Positions 37,998 through 46,966 of a stretch of 64,000 nucleotides of DNA are shown piece after piece (position 1 is the first letter of the stretch; each line of letters begins with the position of its first letter). Origin of the DNA: Streptomyces sp. JH14. GTDB taxonomy: Bacteria; Actinomycetota; Actinomycetes; Streptomycetales; Streptomycetaceae. The translations under genes and the position numbers were made by a program. The notes beneath the pieces were generated by a model, which had not been told where the DNA came from, made no database searches, and saw nothing but the letters and a program-made list of their open reading frames with translations. Location of the stretch: assembly GCF_029428675.1 (NCBI RefSeq), contig NZ_JAJNEL010000002.1, positions 186,001 to 250,000 on the forward strand, written 5' to 3'.

Positions 37998-39598
37998 GCC
38001 GTCAACTCCTCACAGTCGACCAGGCGGTTGGGGTCGTCCCAGAAAAACGCAAGATGTCTTCCCACAAACAGGGAGCCGCGATCCATTCCCTCAGCTTCCT
38101 TACGTAACTGGCTTACTTTCGCGGGCAGTTGCGACGGTGTGTGGGCGAGCAGCAAGGTCAGCACCTCGCCCGACAGGTCGGGGCTGTCCGGTCTGCAGTC
38201 CCAGGCTGCAAGGCCCACTCCCTCGGTGATTGCGGCGATGAGTGCTTCCAGACCGTGGCCGGGCAGTGCGGGAACGTCGAGTATGACCGCGGTCAGACGT
38301 GGCTCCGATGCCAGCGTGGCACGCCAGCGCTCGAGTTGCCCGCTCTCCTCGCCGTGCCAGCGGTACGCCTCGGCTACACCGGCCTTTTTGAGCCGCCGCC
38401 AACGGGCTCGCCACCGTCTCAGCTGCCCGGGGTCACGGGTCCTCATGCGCTCGAGGCTCCGCAGGTGAATATGGTAACGAAGACCGATCGGCAGCGGCTC
38501 CCGAGTCCGCGTACCCAGTTCGAGCCGGGCCATGTCGTGATTGAGGAACTGGAACGGCAGTACGAACTCGACCTGCACAGGCGCGTCGTTGTCGATCTCC
38601 GCCACATCTGCCCAGCGCGCCTCGCCGCGGCCGATGGCACGTTCGACCGCCGTCGCCAGGGTGCCGGTGGTCGCGCGTTCCACATCTCCGGCGACCGGCT
38701 CCCAGTAGCCCGGTGCCGCATTGACCCAATGCCGTACGTAGATATCGGCCGAACCGTCATCGGCGGGCTCCACCATCACGACGAGACAACGTGGCACCTC
38801 CGGGTCGGTCCTCGGTAGAGCCGCGATCGCGCGCCTGCGGGCGTCCAGAGCCCTCATGGCCTCCGGGCCGGCCTCCCTCGCCCACCGGTCCGACCACTCC
38901 CTCAGCTTCTCGCGAAGTGCCGGCTGCTGCTCGACCGCGAGGATCTCGACGAGGACGAGGGCCGGGGGTAATCCGTCGGCCTGCGTGTTGACCTCGCGCA
39001 AATAGTTGAAGCACTGGGAGGGGGAGTGCCCGTAGGGAACGTCGACACCCAGCTCGTGGTTGAGGACCGCGTGCAGACGGCCGTCGTCGGCGCCCCGCAC
39101 CTCGGCGAGCAGCCGCCCGATCTCCTGCACCGCGGTGTCGTCGAATTCCGGTGGCAGTTCCGGAATGGGCTCACCCGGCCATGCGCTCCCCGTCAGCCGG
39201 GCCAACCGGGCCGAGTCCTCGGGGCCGGCGACGACGCTCACGCCGAAGACGAGCGCGTCGAGACCTCCGTCGCGCTTCAGCACGTCCATGACGAGAGACA
39301 GCATGTCGACCCGCGGGCTCTTCCGCAGGTAGGTGATCTCCGCGCCGAGCTGCATCCCGACGAATGCCACGAATTGAACGCACTGGTCAGGATCGCGCAC
39401 GCAGTCCAGCGCGCATAATTCGTTGACCAGTGCCCCGATCAGATACGCATCGGCCTCGCCCGGCCTCTGCGGCACGTATGCCACCACCGACCATCCCCCG
39501 CCGAGCCGGTACTCCTCCACAACTGATCGCGAAGTTATCACGTCGAATCTGCAGCAACCAGATTCGCTCCCAGGCCTGTTGACCTCCTTTTCCACCAC
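37994..39598 (-). CDS. VMAP-like protein (vWA-MoxR associated protein) with N-terminal effector-associated-like domain
   Basis: A 534-residue protein. Residues about 53-135 form a small helical domain (ALVNELCALDCVRDPDQ, then RVDMLSLVMDVLKRDGGL) resembling effector-associated domain 2 and the tail of the caspase-like protein in this operon. The C-terminal 280 residues look like the VMAP C domain: VRHWVNAAPGYWEPV, VEFVLPFQFLNHDMARL and the typical end LAFFWDDPNRLVDCEE. VMAP is the adaptor of vWA/MoxR/VMAP ternary systems. The start is uncertain; the GTG at 39598 is used, though the strong AAAGGAGG site lies inside the reading frame. Confidence 0.78.
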   Translation of the reverse strand: MVEKEVNRPGSESGCCRFDVITSRSVVEEYRLGGGWSVVAYVPQRPGEADAYLIGALVNELCALDCVRDPDQCVQFVAFVGMQLGAEITYLRKSPRVDMLSLVMDVLKRDGGLDALVFGVSVVAGPEDSARLARLTGSAWPGEPIPELPPEFDDTAVQEIGRLLAEVRGADDGRLHAVLNHELGVDVPYGHSPSQCFNYLREVNTQADGLPPALVLVEILAVEQQPALREKLREWSDRWAREAGPEAMRALDARRRAIAALPRTDPEVPRCLVVMVEPADDGSADIYVRHWVNAAPGYWEPVAGDVERATTGTLATAVERAIGRGEARWADVAEIDNDAPVQVEFVLPFQFLNHDMARLELGTRTREPLPIGLRYHIHLRSLERMRTRDPGQLRRWRARWRRLKKAGVAEAYRWHGEESGQLERWRATLASEPRLTAVILDVPALPGHGLEALIAAITEGVGLAAWDCRPDSPDLSGEVLTLLLAHTPSQLPAKVSQLRKEAEGMDRGSLFVGRHLAFFWDDPNRLVDCEELTA

Positions 39599-39665
39599 AG
39601 GCCCCCTGTGCGGCCCGCAACTCCGGCGGACCGGCCACCCGAACGGGTCACCTACCCCGCACCGG

Positions 39666-40673
39666 TCAGCCCGGAGCCGGCCCGCTGCTCTCCCGTACCG
39701 TCAACTCCGGTGCCAGCAGGACGACTTCCTCCACCCCGCGACCGTCGAGCTTCGCGACGACCTGCTCGACGGCGCGCCGCCCCATCTCCTGGGCCGGGAT
39801 GGCCACCGAGGTGAGACGCACCGAGGCCTGGGAGGCCACCTGCTCGGGGCAGATCGCGACGACCGACACGTCCTCGGGCACCGCTCGTCCCTGCTGGCGC
39901 AGCAGGTTGAGCAGCGGCTCGACGGCCGACTCGTTCTGCACGATGAACCCGGTGGTGCCCGGCCGCTCGTCGTAGATCCGGGCCAGCGTCCGGTCCATCG
40001 CCGCGTACCCGCCCTCGCAGGGCCGGTGCAGCACCCGCACCCCGGCCTGCTGCGCCTTCGCACGCACGCCGTCCACCGTGCGCTCGGCGAAGCCGGTGTG
40101 CCGCTCGTACACCGCGGCCGCCTCACCGATCACCGCGATCTCGCGGTGTCCCAGCCCGGCAAGGTGCTCCACGCAGAGCGCCCCGGTCGCCTCGAAGTCG
40201 AGGTCCACGCACGTCAGCCCGTCGGTGTCGGCGGGCAGACCGATCAGCACAGCGGCCCGTCCGGACTCCCGCAGCAGCGGCAGCCGCTCGTCGTGCAGCT
40301 CCACGTCCATAAGGATCATGGCGTCGGCGAGCGAGCTGCCCGCGATCCGCCGAACAGCCGCCGGACCTTCCTCCCCGGTCAGGAGAAGCACGTCGTAGCC
40401 GTGCGTGCGTGCGGTGGTGGCCACCGCGATGGCGATCTCCATCATCACGGGCACATACATGTCGGTGCGCAGCGGCACCATGAGCGCGATGATGTTCGTC
40501 CGGCTGCTCGCGAGCGCGCGGGCCCCCGCGTTGGGGTGGTACCCGAGCTGTTCGATACTTCGCTCCACCCGTTCCCGGGTGGACAGGGAGATGGACCGCT
40601 TCCCGCTGAGGACATAGCTCACCGTGCTTGCGGAGACTCCGGCGTGCTGGGCGACCTCGGCAAGGGTGACCAT
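39666..40673 (-). CDS. LacI-family transcriptional repressor
   Basis: A 335-residue DNA-binding regulator. The N-terminal helix-turn-helix and hinge are classical (VTLAEVAQHAGVSASTVSYV, then LGYHPNAGARALAS). A periplasmic-binding-type sensor domain follows, where a sugar inducer would bind. The ATG at 40673 has a GGAG site 6 nt upstream; ATG 40685 is an alternative. Two palindromes with the AAGCGCTT core lie upstream, indicating autoregulation, and the same sequence occurs twice at 15.2-15.4 kb. So its likely targets are the xyloglucan operons, despite lying next to the VMAP operon. Confidence 0.92.
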   Translation of the reverse strand: MVTLAEVAQHAGVSASTVSYVLSGKRSISLSTRERVERSIEQLGYHPNAGARALASSRTNIIALMVPLRTDMYVPVMMEIAIAVATTARTHGYDVLLLTGEEGPAAVRRIAGSSLADAMILMDVELHDERLPLLRESGRAAVLIGLPADTDGLTCVDLDFEATGALCVEHLAGLGHREIAVIGEAAAVYERHTGFAERTVDGVRAKAQQAGVRVLHRPCEGGYAAMDRTLARIYDERPGTTGFIVQNESAVEPLLNLLRQQGRAVPEDVSVVAICPEQVASQASVRLTSVAIPAQEMGRRAVEQVVAKLDGRGVEEVVLLAPELTVRESSGPAPG

Positions 40674-40748
40674 TCGGCTCTCCATCACAGGACGACAGCG
40701 GCTCGGCGGCACGCAGACGGCGGCTGCCGGAGTTCGTCGACCGGCTGG

Positions 40749-40762
40749 GCGAAGCGCTTCGA
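40749..40762. promoter_or_regulatory. LacI-type operator upstream of the regulator gene
   Basis: GCGAAGCGCTTCGA: a 12-bp perfect palindrome at 40750-40761 that differs from the 15241 site only in the first base. A half-site-like CGCTTCGA follows at once. It lies 77 bp before the lacI-type start codon. Confidence 0.7.
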
Positions 40763-40846
40763 ATCCGCTTCGAATCCGACTCTTCCGTCTGTGACGTGCA
40801 CGGACATGGCGAGCCTAGACCCGCTCGCAAATGCTGTCCAGAGCTG

Positions 40847-40866
40847 GTGTCGAAGCGCTTCGACAC
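40847..40866. promoter_or_regulatory. Extended LacI-type operator
   Basis: Perfect 20-bp palindrome GTGTCGAAGCGCTTCGACAC, containing the 14-bp TCGAAGCGCTTCGA found at 15241 and 15413. It is the strongest of the four sites and lies 174 bp upstream of the regulator's start. Confidence 0.82.
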
Positions 40867-40948
40867 TGCCTGTGGACGGCACGTGCGAGCGGTACCGCCG
40901 GACGCCCTCCACGATGTCCGGCGCAGTACTGACGGCACTGACACGATA

Positions 40949-40992
40949 GGCCGTGGAGCCGGTCGACGAGGTCGAAGCCCGGCTCCACGGCC
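40949..40992 (-). terminator. Terminator downstream of the P450 pair
   Basis: Perfect 14-bp stem GGCCGTGGAGCCGG (40949-40962) with CCGGCTCCACGGCC (40979-40992), loop 16 nt. A shorter hairpin, CGAGGCC/GGCCTCG at 41038-41044/41062-41068, lies between it and the P450 stop, so transcription from the P450 operon should end here. Confidence 0.8.
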
Positions 40993-41091
40993 CTCATGCA
41001 CCCCCATGTCCCGGCCGGGGCCCCGTGCAAGGCGGTGCGAGGCCGCCGCCGGGACGGCGGGGGCCTCGCCGCCGGTCAGTCATCCAGCCGT

Positions 41092-42345
41092 TCAGCCGTT
41101 CAGCAGAACCGGGAAGGACTCCAGGTCGTTCTGTGTCATCACCGGCAGCTTGCGGATCTCCTTGTCCGGCACCGCGAGCTGCAGCCCGGGGAAGCGGCTG
41201 AACAGCGCCGGAAGCGCGACGCCCGCTTCCACGCGCGAGAGCGCGGCTCCCGGGCAGATGTGCGGGCCGTGACCGAAGGTCATGTGCCGGATCGGGGCCG
41301 GCCGGGTGACGTCGAAGGCGTCGGCATCGGGCCCGTGCTGCTCGATGTCACGGCCGATGACCCGGTAGGAGATGACCACGCCCTCCCCCTTGGCGATCAC
41401 GTCGTCGCCGACCTGAATGTCCTCCGTGGCGAACCGCATGAGCAGATGGGTGGTGGGGGTGTCCCAGCGCAGCGTCTCCTCGATCACCGTCTCCCACGGG
41501 ATCTCGCCGTCGAGCACCTTGCGCAGCTGGTCCGGGTGGGCGAGCAGCGCGCGTACCGCATTGAGGATCAGCCCGATGGTCGTCTCGTGCCCGGCCGCCA
41601 CCATGGCCTTGAGGTTGCCGACCACCTCTTCCTCGGTGAGCGGGTCCCCGCCTTCCTCGGCGAGGATGAGCGCGCTGGTGAGGTCGTCCGTCGGCCGCGC
41701 CGTCTTCTCACGTACCAGTTCGGCATAGAAGACGTCCAACTCGGCCAGCAGCGCCATACGTTCGTCGTGCGGAGTGAGCATCGAGAAGAAGGCCTTGTAC
41801 TTCTTCGTCAGCATCGGGTACTCGGCTTCGTCGACGCCCATCAGCATGCCGACCACCCGCATCGGCAGCGGCTGCGCGAACACGGACTTGAGGTCGACCA
41901 CGCCGTCCTTGCCCTGTTCGGCGAGAGCGTCGAGCAGTTCCTCGGTGAACTTCTCGATGTGCGGACGTATCGCCTCGAGCCGGCGCGGTGTGAGCGCCTG
42001 GGAGGTCTTGGTGCGCAGACGCCGGTGTTCCTCGCCGTCCACGGTGAACATGGAACGTCCGGCGTCGATCATGCCGATCAGCGGCCAGGCATGGGTCACC
42101 TCTCCGCTCTGCCAGAGCCCCCATGCGTCGATGTCCTTCACCAGGCGGGGATCGACGAGCAGTTGACGGGCGTCGGCGTGCTGGGTGACGGACCAGGCCG
42201 GAACGCCGAGTAGCTCGATCCTGGCGAGCGGTCCGGCGTCGCGCAGCCGCGCCGTCTCGCCGTCCAGGTCCTGGACCATCGGATCGATGACGACGGTTTC
42301 ACCGGCCGCGGCGGCCTGGTGGGCAGCGGCATGAGGGCAGTTCAC
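41092..42345 (-). CDS. Cytochrome P450, CYP154-like
   Basis: A 417-residue soluble P450. I-helix AAGHETT, K-helix ExxR in EETLRWDTP and haem loop FGHGPHICPG with the Cys ligand are canonical. The N-terminal QDLDGETARLRDAGPLARIEL, KDIDAWGLWQSGE and WPLIGMI stretches are typical of the CYP154 family. The GTG start overlaps the stop codon of the upstream P450 (GTGA). CYP154 genes in Streptomyces commonly follow a CYP157 gene at the end of conservon operons; here no conservon genes are adjacent. Substrate unknown; some CYP154 enzymes hydroxylate steroids or aromatic compounds. Confidence 0.9.
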   Translation of the reverse strand: MNCPHAAAHQAAAAGETVVIDPMVQDLDGETARLRDAGPLARIELLGVPAWSVTQHADARQLLVDPRLVKDIDAWGLWQSGEVTHAWPLIGMIDAGRSMFTVDGEEHRRLRTKTSQALTPRRLEAIRPHIEKFTEELLDALAEQGKDGVVDLKSVFAQPLPMRVVGMLMGVDEAEYPMLTKKYKAFFSMLTPHDERMALLAELDVFYAELVREKTARPTDDLTSALILAEEGGDPLTEEEVVGNLKAMVAAGHETTIGLILNAVRALLAHPDQLRKVLDGEIPWETVIEETLRWDTPTTHLLMRFATEDIQVGDDVIAKGEGVVISYRVIGRDIEQHGPDADAFDVTRPAPIRHMTFGHGPHICPGAALSRVEAGVALPALFSRFPGLQLAVPDKEIRKLPVMTQNDLESFPVLLNG

Positions 42346-43634
42346 GAGACGTCTCCTGTCGTACGTACGGGGGTGAAGAGGACGGGGAGCGATTCCATCC
42401 CCCGCAGGAAGGCGGACTGCCGCCGCACGAGCGTCTCCACGGGCACGGCCAGGTCGAGATCGGGCAACCGGTCGAGGAGCACCTCGATTCCGGTACGGGC
42501 GATGGTCTCGGCGATCTCCTGGGCGGGGAACGGGCAGCGGTACTCCCCGTGGCTGAATGCCAGGTGCGCACTGTTGCCGCCCTGGCCGGAGGGGTGACCG
42601 GTGGAGAGATGCTGCCGCACGTGCGGGTCGGAGTTGGCCGCGCCCAGGCCGAGCAGCAGCATGTCCCCGGCCTTGATGTCCCGGCCGGCGAGCCGGGTGT
42701 CCCGGGCCGCCCAGCGGCCGGCGAGGATCGACGTCGGGCTCTCCTCCCAGAGGACCTCGTTCATCGCCTCGCCGACGCTGTGCCGGCCGCCGGAGAGCGA
42801 GTCGGCGAACTGGTCGTCGGTGAGCATCAGCCGTAGCGAGTTGGTGATCCAGTCGGCTGTGGTGAGGTGTCCGGCAGCCGTGATGGCCATCAGGTCGAGG
42901 GCGTACTCCTCGTCGGTGAAGGGCTCGTGGTACGCCATCATCCGCGAGGTCACGTCGTCCCCGGGTGCCGCCCGCTTGGCCGCCACCAGCCGCTGCATGT
43001 GCTCCCCGAACCGCCCGTACGCGCTCTGCGCCTCGGGGCCGCCGTCGGCCAGGTCCTTCAGCACCCGGGCGATGTCCGCTCCCTCCTCATCGGGGAAGCC
43101 GACGAGCCGGGCGAGAACCAGCACGGGCAGTGGCTCGGCGAACTCGGCGACAAGGTCGGCCGTACCCCGTGTACAGATGCCGTCGATGATCCGGTCGGCC
43201 AACTCCTCGCAGTGGCGGCGGATTTCGAACGGGTCGGAACTCTCCAGGGCGGCCCCGACCATCGCGGCATGGCGCAGGTGCTCGGCGCCTGCCGTGAAGT
43301 AGATCGACGGCATGGGCCGCCCGACCATCGGGAGCAGGGGCCAGTCCTCGGGAATGTGCTCCCACTGGTTCCACAGACCGACGTCCCGGGGGAACAGCTC
43401 GCCGTCGCTGGTGACTTGGTGCACTTCCCGGTAGCCGATGATCAGCCAGGCGGGGAACCCGCCGGGCAGTTCGACGGGCACGACGGGTCCGTGATCGCGG
43501 CGCATGGTGCGGTAGAGCGCTTGGGGCTCGGTGTGGAACTCGGGGCCACTGAGGGGCACGGCGGTCGCGCCGTGCCCGACGGGACAGCCACCGCCGAGGG
43601 GTTCCGCGGGCGCGGCGGGTGAGGGGCGCGTCAT
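42342..43634 (-). CDS. Cytochrome P450, CYP157-like, with altered ExxR and haem-loop motifs
   Basis: A 430-residue P450-fold protein, first of the pair. The otherwise invariant ExxR of the K helix is replaced: the matching position reads NEVLWEESP, with Trp in place of Arg. The haem loop FSHGEYRCPFPAQE keeps Cys but has Phe where Gly is usual. The I helix reads TAAGHLTTADW, with Leu in the usual acidic position. CYP157 proteins are known for lacking ExxR. With so many changes, activity could be non-standard or depend on the CYP154 partner. It starts at 43634 with no conservon genes upstream. Confidence 0.86.
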   Translation of the reverse strand: MTRPSPAAPAEPLGGGCPVGHGATAVPLSGPEFHTEPQALYRTMRRDHGPVVPVELPGGFPAWLIIGYREVHQVTSDGELFPRDVGLWNQWEHIPEDWPLLPMVGRPMPSIYFTAGAEHLRHAAMVGAALESSDPFEIRRHCEELADRIIDGICTRGTADLVAEFAEPLPVLVLARLVGFPDEEGADIARVLKDLADGGPEAQSAYGRFGEHMQRLVAAKRAAPGDDVTSRMMAYHEPFTDEEYALDLMAITAAGHLTTADWITNSLRLMLTDDQFADSLSGGRHSVGEAMNEVLWEESPTSILAGRWAARDTRLAGRDIKAGDMLLLGLGAANSDPHVRQHLSTGHPSGQGGNSAHLAFSHGEYRCPFPAQEIAETIARTGIEVLLDRLPDLDLAVPVETLVRRQSAFLRGMESLPVLFTPVRTTGDVS

Positions 43635-43985
43635 CGAGCTGACTCCTTTGGCGGCGGCTACTCGCGTTGTGTTCCCACGGTCAACGCGGCTCCACTATAG
43701 GGATGTCGGGTGAATCTTCCGGTGCTGATCACGATCATTCTCGTTACATCGTTGACCACTGAGACCTGACAACCGATCACGATTGATCACAAGCGCGGGC
43801 GAACCCCCCACGCCGAGCCCACCCGCGCGAGACCCGCCCTCACGAGGTGCGCCTCGGTACACCCCCCACCGGCCCCGCAACCACCGTTGACATGCACCTG
43901 CATAATGGTGAATCCTCGCGCGAGAAGTTGCTCGATCTGACCCATGTTCAAGCATCTGCAAACATCCGGTGCTTGGTACGAAGGG
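43635..43985. other. Divergent intergenic region between the P450 pair and the secreted GH31 gene
   Basis: About 350 bp without a gene. It holds a GATCACGAT repeat (around 43728 and 43778) and TTGACA at 43887-43892 upstream of the GH31 gene, but no convincing -10 partner. No LacI-type palindrome like those at 15.2 kb is present, so the GH31 gene is probably outside that regulon. Confidence 0.4.
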
Positions 43986-46668
43986 ATGCATCCCGTGCGA
44001 AGACTTCACCACCGCTCCCGTTGGCCCGCCCTCGCCGCAGTGGGGCTCACCACCGCCCTGGCCGCCGCCCTGCTCGGCGCCCCCGCCGAACCCGCGCACG
44101 CCGCGACCCCTGCGAGCGCCGTGCTCGACGAGGCCCACAAGAGCGTCACATGGCAGAGCCCCGTCTACCCGAAGGGCACGGTCGGCGGCCCCACCGACTG
44201 TCCGCCCGCCGCCGAGGACCCGGACAACGAGGTCTGCGACCGCTTCGACCTCACCGTGTCGACTCCCGACGGCTACTGGGACGACAACCCGGAGGGCGGT
44301 GTACCGATCTCCATCGAATGGCAGAAGCCCGCCGAGGACTTCGACATGTACATCTACGACTCCGCGGGCAAGCAGGTCGCCTCCAGCGCGGGCACGGCCG
44401 ACCCCGAGGCCACGGTGATCCCCCGGGCCGACGGTACGTACCACGTGATCGTCGTGCCGTACGACGTCACCGACAACTCCTTCACCGGCAAGGCATATCT
44501 CCCGGAGACGACCGACTCGGGGAACCTGACCTCCTTCGGCGGGGACCACGGCAGCTACTCCATCGAAGCCGGTGAACTCAAGGCGAAGGCAGACTTCCTC
44601 GCGGATGGACAACTCCGCCTCCAGGCGTCCCCCTCGGGTGAGTTCACCGACCCGGCCGGCTCGGCGATCATCCGCAAGCAGCCCACGGTGCAGAAGCACA
44701 CCAGCACCTTCGACAAGGGCGACTACTACGGCATCCGCTCCCCCGACGCCGTCCTGCGTGTCTACAAGAAGCCGCTGCGCTTCGGCCTCTACAAGGCCGA
44801 CAACCGCACCCGGATCTGGCAGGAGGACAAGCCGCTGCGCTGGTCCACCGGCGGCATGCGGCAGAGCCTGGAGCGCGGCGCGGACGAGCAGTTCTTCGGC
44901 GGTGGTGAGCAGAACGGCAGCTTCTCGCACCGCGACAAGACGGTGTACGTCGCCAACAACACCAACTGGAACGAGGGCGGCTACAACAACTCCCAGCCCT
45001 TCTACCTCTCCAGCGCCGGCTACGGCGTCTACCGCAACACCTTCGCGCCCGGTGTCTACCACTTCGGCTCCCCGGTCCAGACCGGCCAGCAGGAACGACG
45101 CCTCGACGCCTACTACTTCATCGGTGACGCGAAGAAGGTGATCGGCAAGTACACCGCCCTCGTCGGCAAGCCGTTCATGCCGCCGGTGTACGGCCTCGAA
45201 CCGGGCGACGCCGACTGCTATCTGCACAACGCCAACCAGGGCGAGCGCCACACCCTGGACGCACTGAAGGTCGCCGACGGCTATACGCAGAACCAGATAC
45301 CGCTGGGCTGGATGCTCGTCAACGACGGTTACGGCTGCGGCTACGAGAACCTGCCGGAGACCGCTAAGGGCCTCCAGGACCACAACGCCCAACTGGGCCT
45401 GTGGACCCAGAACGGCCTCGACCAGCTCGTCGACCAGGTGAAGGCCGGCCAGCGGGTCGCGAAGCTCGACGTCGCCTGGGTCGGCCAGGGATACGGCATG
45501 GCGCTGGACGCCTGCGACAAGGCCAAGTCCGGCATCGAGGAGAACAGCGACGCCCGCGGCTTCGTCTGGCTGCCAGTCTCCTGGGCAGGCGCGCAGCGCT
45601 GCGGCGTCCTGTGGAGCGGCGACCAGTCCCTGTCCTGGGACTTCGTGCGCTGGCAGATCCCGACCTACGCCGGCGCCACCATGTCCGGTATCGCGTACAA
45701 CACCGGTGACGTCGGCAGCATCTACCGCCACGACGCCAAGATGTACGCCCGCGACCTGCAGGCCAAGTCGTTCCTGCCGGCCCTGATGACGATGGACGGC
45801 TGGGCGACGGACCTGACGACCAAGAAGAAGATCAACCAGCAGCCGTGGGTGGACGGCGAGCCGTACACCTCCATCAACCGCACGTACCTCCAGCTGCGGG
45901 AGCGCCTGCTGCCGTACCTCTACACCCTGTCCGCCGAGGCCGCGAAGACCGGCGTGGGCTCGGTGCGCCCGCTGTGGCTGGAGTACCCGGACGACCCCGA
46001 GACCCTGGGCGCGAACGCCACGTACGAGTACCTGGCGGGCTCCGACTTCCTGGTGGCCCCGGTTTACCAGGAAGTCCGACACCCGTGACGGCATCTACCT
46101 GCCCAAGGGCACCTGGACCGACTACTGGACGGGCAAGACCTACGAAGGCCCCACCACGGTCAACGGCTACCACGCGCCCATCGACACCTTGCCCCTGTTC
46201 GTGAAGGGCGGCTCCATCGTGCCGATGTGGCCGAAGGGCACGACGTCCTGGCAGTCCCGGGACCGGCACGAGCTGGACTACGACCTGTACCCGCAGGGCA
46301 CGAGCACGTACACGCTGTACGAGGACGACGGCGTGACCAGGAAGTTCACGGAGGGCGCCTCGGCGACACAACGCGTACGCGTGCAGGCACCCACCCACGG
46401 CAAGGCGAGCACCACCATCAAGGTCGGCGCGAGCATGGGGAGTTACGAGGGCAAGCCTGCCACCCGGGCGTACCGCTTCACCGTGCACGGCAAGGACGCA
46501 CCGTCACAGGTGGTCATGGACGGCAGCCGCCTCCAGCGACTGAACTCGGCCACGGCGCTCGCCTCGGCCGAGTCCGGCTGGTACACGGACCCCGCGACCG
46601 GAATCACGGAGATCAGGACACCGTCCGTCTCCACGGGCCGCGGCTTCACGGTCGAGCTGCGCAAGTAG
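43986..46668 (+). pseudogene. Secreted GH31 glycosidase broken by a one-base insertion
   Basis: Would encode about 893 residues of a secreted GH31 enzyme. A signal peptide ends at AEPAHAA (about residue 40), a pre-peptidase-like beta domain follows, then the GH31 barrel with nucleophile Asp in VAKLDVAWVGQGYG (about 493) and acid/base Asp in VLWSGDQSLSW. The frame breaks at about 46071-46073: GTTTACCAGGAAGTCC reads into a stop at 46088, but removing one A gives VYQESDTRDGIYLPKGTWTD and an open frame to 46668. The barrel is complete and the beta domains after it are lost. The start may be ATG 43986 or GTG 43995 (AAGGG 9 nt before). Either a recent mutation or a sequencing error. Confidence 0.85.
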
Positions 46669-46677
46669 CAAGCACGA

Positions 46678-46709
46678 CGTCAGGGGCTGTCGTCGGACAG
46701 CCCCTGACG
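46678..46709 (+). terminator. Terminator after the GH31 gene
   Basis: Perfect 14-bp stem CGTCAGGGGCTGTC (46678-46691) and GACAGCCCCTGACG (46696-46709) with a GTCG loop, 9 nt after the GH31 stop. The remaining 257 bp up to the next gene's end show nothing recognisable. Confidence 0.9.
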
Positions 46710-46966
46710 CGTTTCCGGGAAGCGGGGCCCGGGTGCGACAGGCTCGCTCTCTTCCACGGCGCGACAGCCCAGCTCACCCTTGACGGCCCGTAGATGTCAC
46801 TTTCCTTGAAACCGCACAGGTCTTCGGGGTCCGGCGCTTCCCCAAAACCGTGACGTCCGCGTCGATCTCCGCCAGCCCCGTCCGGCCGGCGATGTCCCCC
46901 GAACAATCCTCTCAGCCCTCCGGCGCGCTGTCGGGCCTGTGTTGAACCCGCACTGTAATTGGTCAT

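Noticed and set aside
39599..39665. LacI-family gene as the direct regulator of the adjacent VMAP operon
   Set aside because: No copy of the palindrome lies in this 67-bp gap or inside the next genes' starts; the matching sites are upstream of lacI itself and at 15.2-15.4 kb.
43635..43985. Secreted GH31 gene as part of the same LacI regulon
   Set aside because: No TCGAAGCGCTTCGA-like site is present in its upstream region.
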